A DNA stretch of 5,575 nt. It comes from Rhodobiaceae bacterium. GTDB taxonomy: Bacteria; Pseudomonadota; Alphaproteobacteria; Parvibaculales; Parvibaculaceae. Under the pieces are notes generated by a model. That model was not told the origin of the DNA. It made no database searches and saw only the letters and a list, made by a program, of their open reading frames with translations. The translations under genes were made by a program, and so were the position numbers. The DNA lies in assembly GCA_002401305.2 (NCBI GenBank), contig NVSO02000185.1, forward strand, positions 1-5,575. Direction: 5' to 3'. Positions 1 to 5,575 of the stretch are shown one piece after another (position 1 is the stretch's first letter; each line of letters starts with the position of its first letter).

Positions 1-2472
<2,472 letters not shown>

Positions 2473-2496
2473 CCTTGGGCCAATCGGGGTTTGGTG

Positions 2497-2518
2497 ATCA
2501 CGAAGGGCCTGTCGTGAT
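2497..2518 (-). repeat. 7-bp inverted repeat in the rpoB-rpoC spacer
   Basis: On the coding strand ATCACGA (2518-2512) and TCGTGAT (2503-2497) are exact reverse complements separated by an 8-nt loop, CAGGCCCT. This gives a 7-bp RNA stem about 40 nt before the rpoC start. No uridine run follows, so it is not an intrinsic terminator. It may be an RNA-processing or stabilising structure in the rpoBC transcript; its function is unknown. Confidence 0.55.
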
Positions 2519-2556
2519 ACGCCCCAAAATTAAGTCTCACCCGTACGGGCTGTGAA

Positions 2557-2580
2557 CCGCAAGAGGTCTCCCTCTTGCGG
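2557..2580 (-). repeat. Perfect 10-bp hairpin after the rpoB stop
   Basis: On the coding strand the arms CCGCAAGAGG (2580-2571) and CCTCTTGCGG (2566-2557) are perfectly complementary across the tetraloop GAGA, which fits the stable GNRA class. Two G-U wobbles could extend the base of the stem. It starts 13 nt after the rpoB stop codon. The following bases, TTCACAGCC, are not uridine-rich, so this lacks the tail of an intrinsic terminator and rpoC should still be read from the same transcript. It could protect 3' ends, act as an endoribonuclease or pausing site, or cause partial attenuation; the sequence does not say which. Confidence 0.75.
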
Positions 2581-2593
2581 CCAATTCTCTCAA

Positions 2594-5575
<2,982 letters not shown>

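Noticed and set aside
2530..2562. Ten-codon mini-ORF in the spacer, minus strand, TTG start to TAA, reading LRFTARTGET
   Set aside because: A GGAG lies 5 nt upstream, but it sits in the loop of the 2557-2580 hairpin and the start codon lies in its stem. With a rare TTG start and so few codons, chance is the simpler explanation. There is no run of regulatory codons as in an attenuator peptide.
2557..2580. Intrinsic terminator between rpoB and rpoC
   Set aside because: The stem is strong, but the following bases are TTCACAGCC rather than a T-run, and a terminator here would cut off rpoC.

Overview
The window holds part of a core RNA polymerase operon and nothing else. Both genes lie on the minus strand and are cut by the window edges. 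Transcription runs from high to low coordinates: rpoB (beta subunit, 5575 to 2594, N-terminus missing), a 139-bp spacer (2593 to 2455), then rpoC (beta-prime subunit, 2454 to 1, C-terminus missing). Both reading frames are open throughout, with no frameshift or internal stop. The long plus-strand ORFs are antisense shadows of these two genes.

The proteins look alphaproteobacterial. The RpoC N-terminus [11 protein letters not shown], the RpoC stretches ILHPANG and QNEPGEGM, and the RpoB stretches [14 protein letters not shown] and [13 protein letters not shown] match forms I recall from that class. RpoC resembles Rhizobiales/Caulobacterales-type sequences somewhat more than typical Rhodobacterales ones, but I cannot fix the order. 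Base composition looks close to half GC. Leucine TTA was not seen in visible rpoC, and TTG is common there. This comes from memory of the families, not a database search.

The two products form the catalytic cleft of RNA polymerase. RpoB supplies the rifampicin pocket, the flap and the nucleotide-contacting lysines. RpoC supplies the catalytic Mg-binding NADFDGD loop, the clamp helices that bind sigma, an N-terminal zinc site and the bridge helix. Adjacent placement in one transcript suits stoichiometric production.

The least explained part is the rpoB-rpoC spacer. It is longer than the roughly 76 bp in E. coli and contains a perfect 10-bp hairpin with a GAGA loop just after the rpoB stop, a second 7-bp hairpin, and a short palindrome overlapping the rpoC ribosome binding site. 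Two RpoC residues (Asp139 and Arg754) also look unusual for their positions. I see no mobile element, RNA gene, CRISPR array or novel multi-gene system here.
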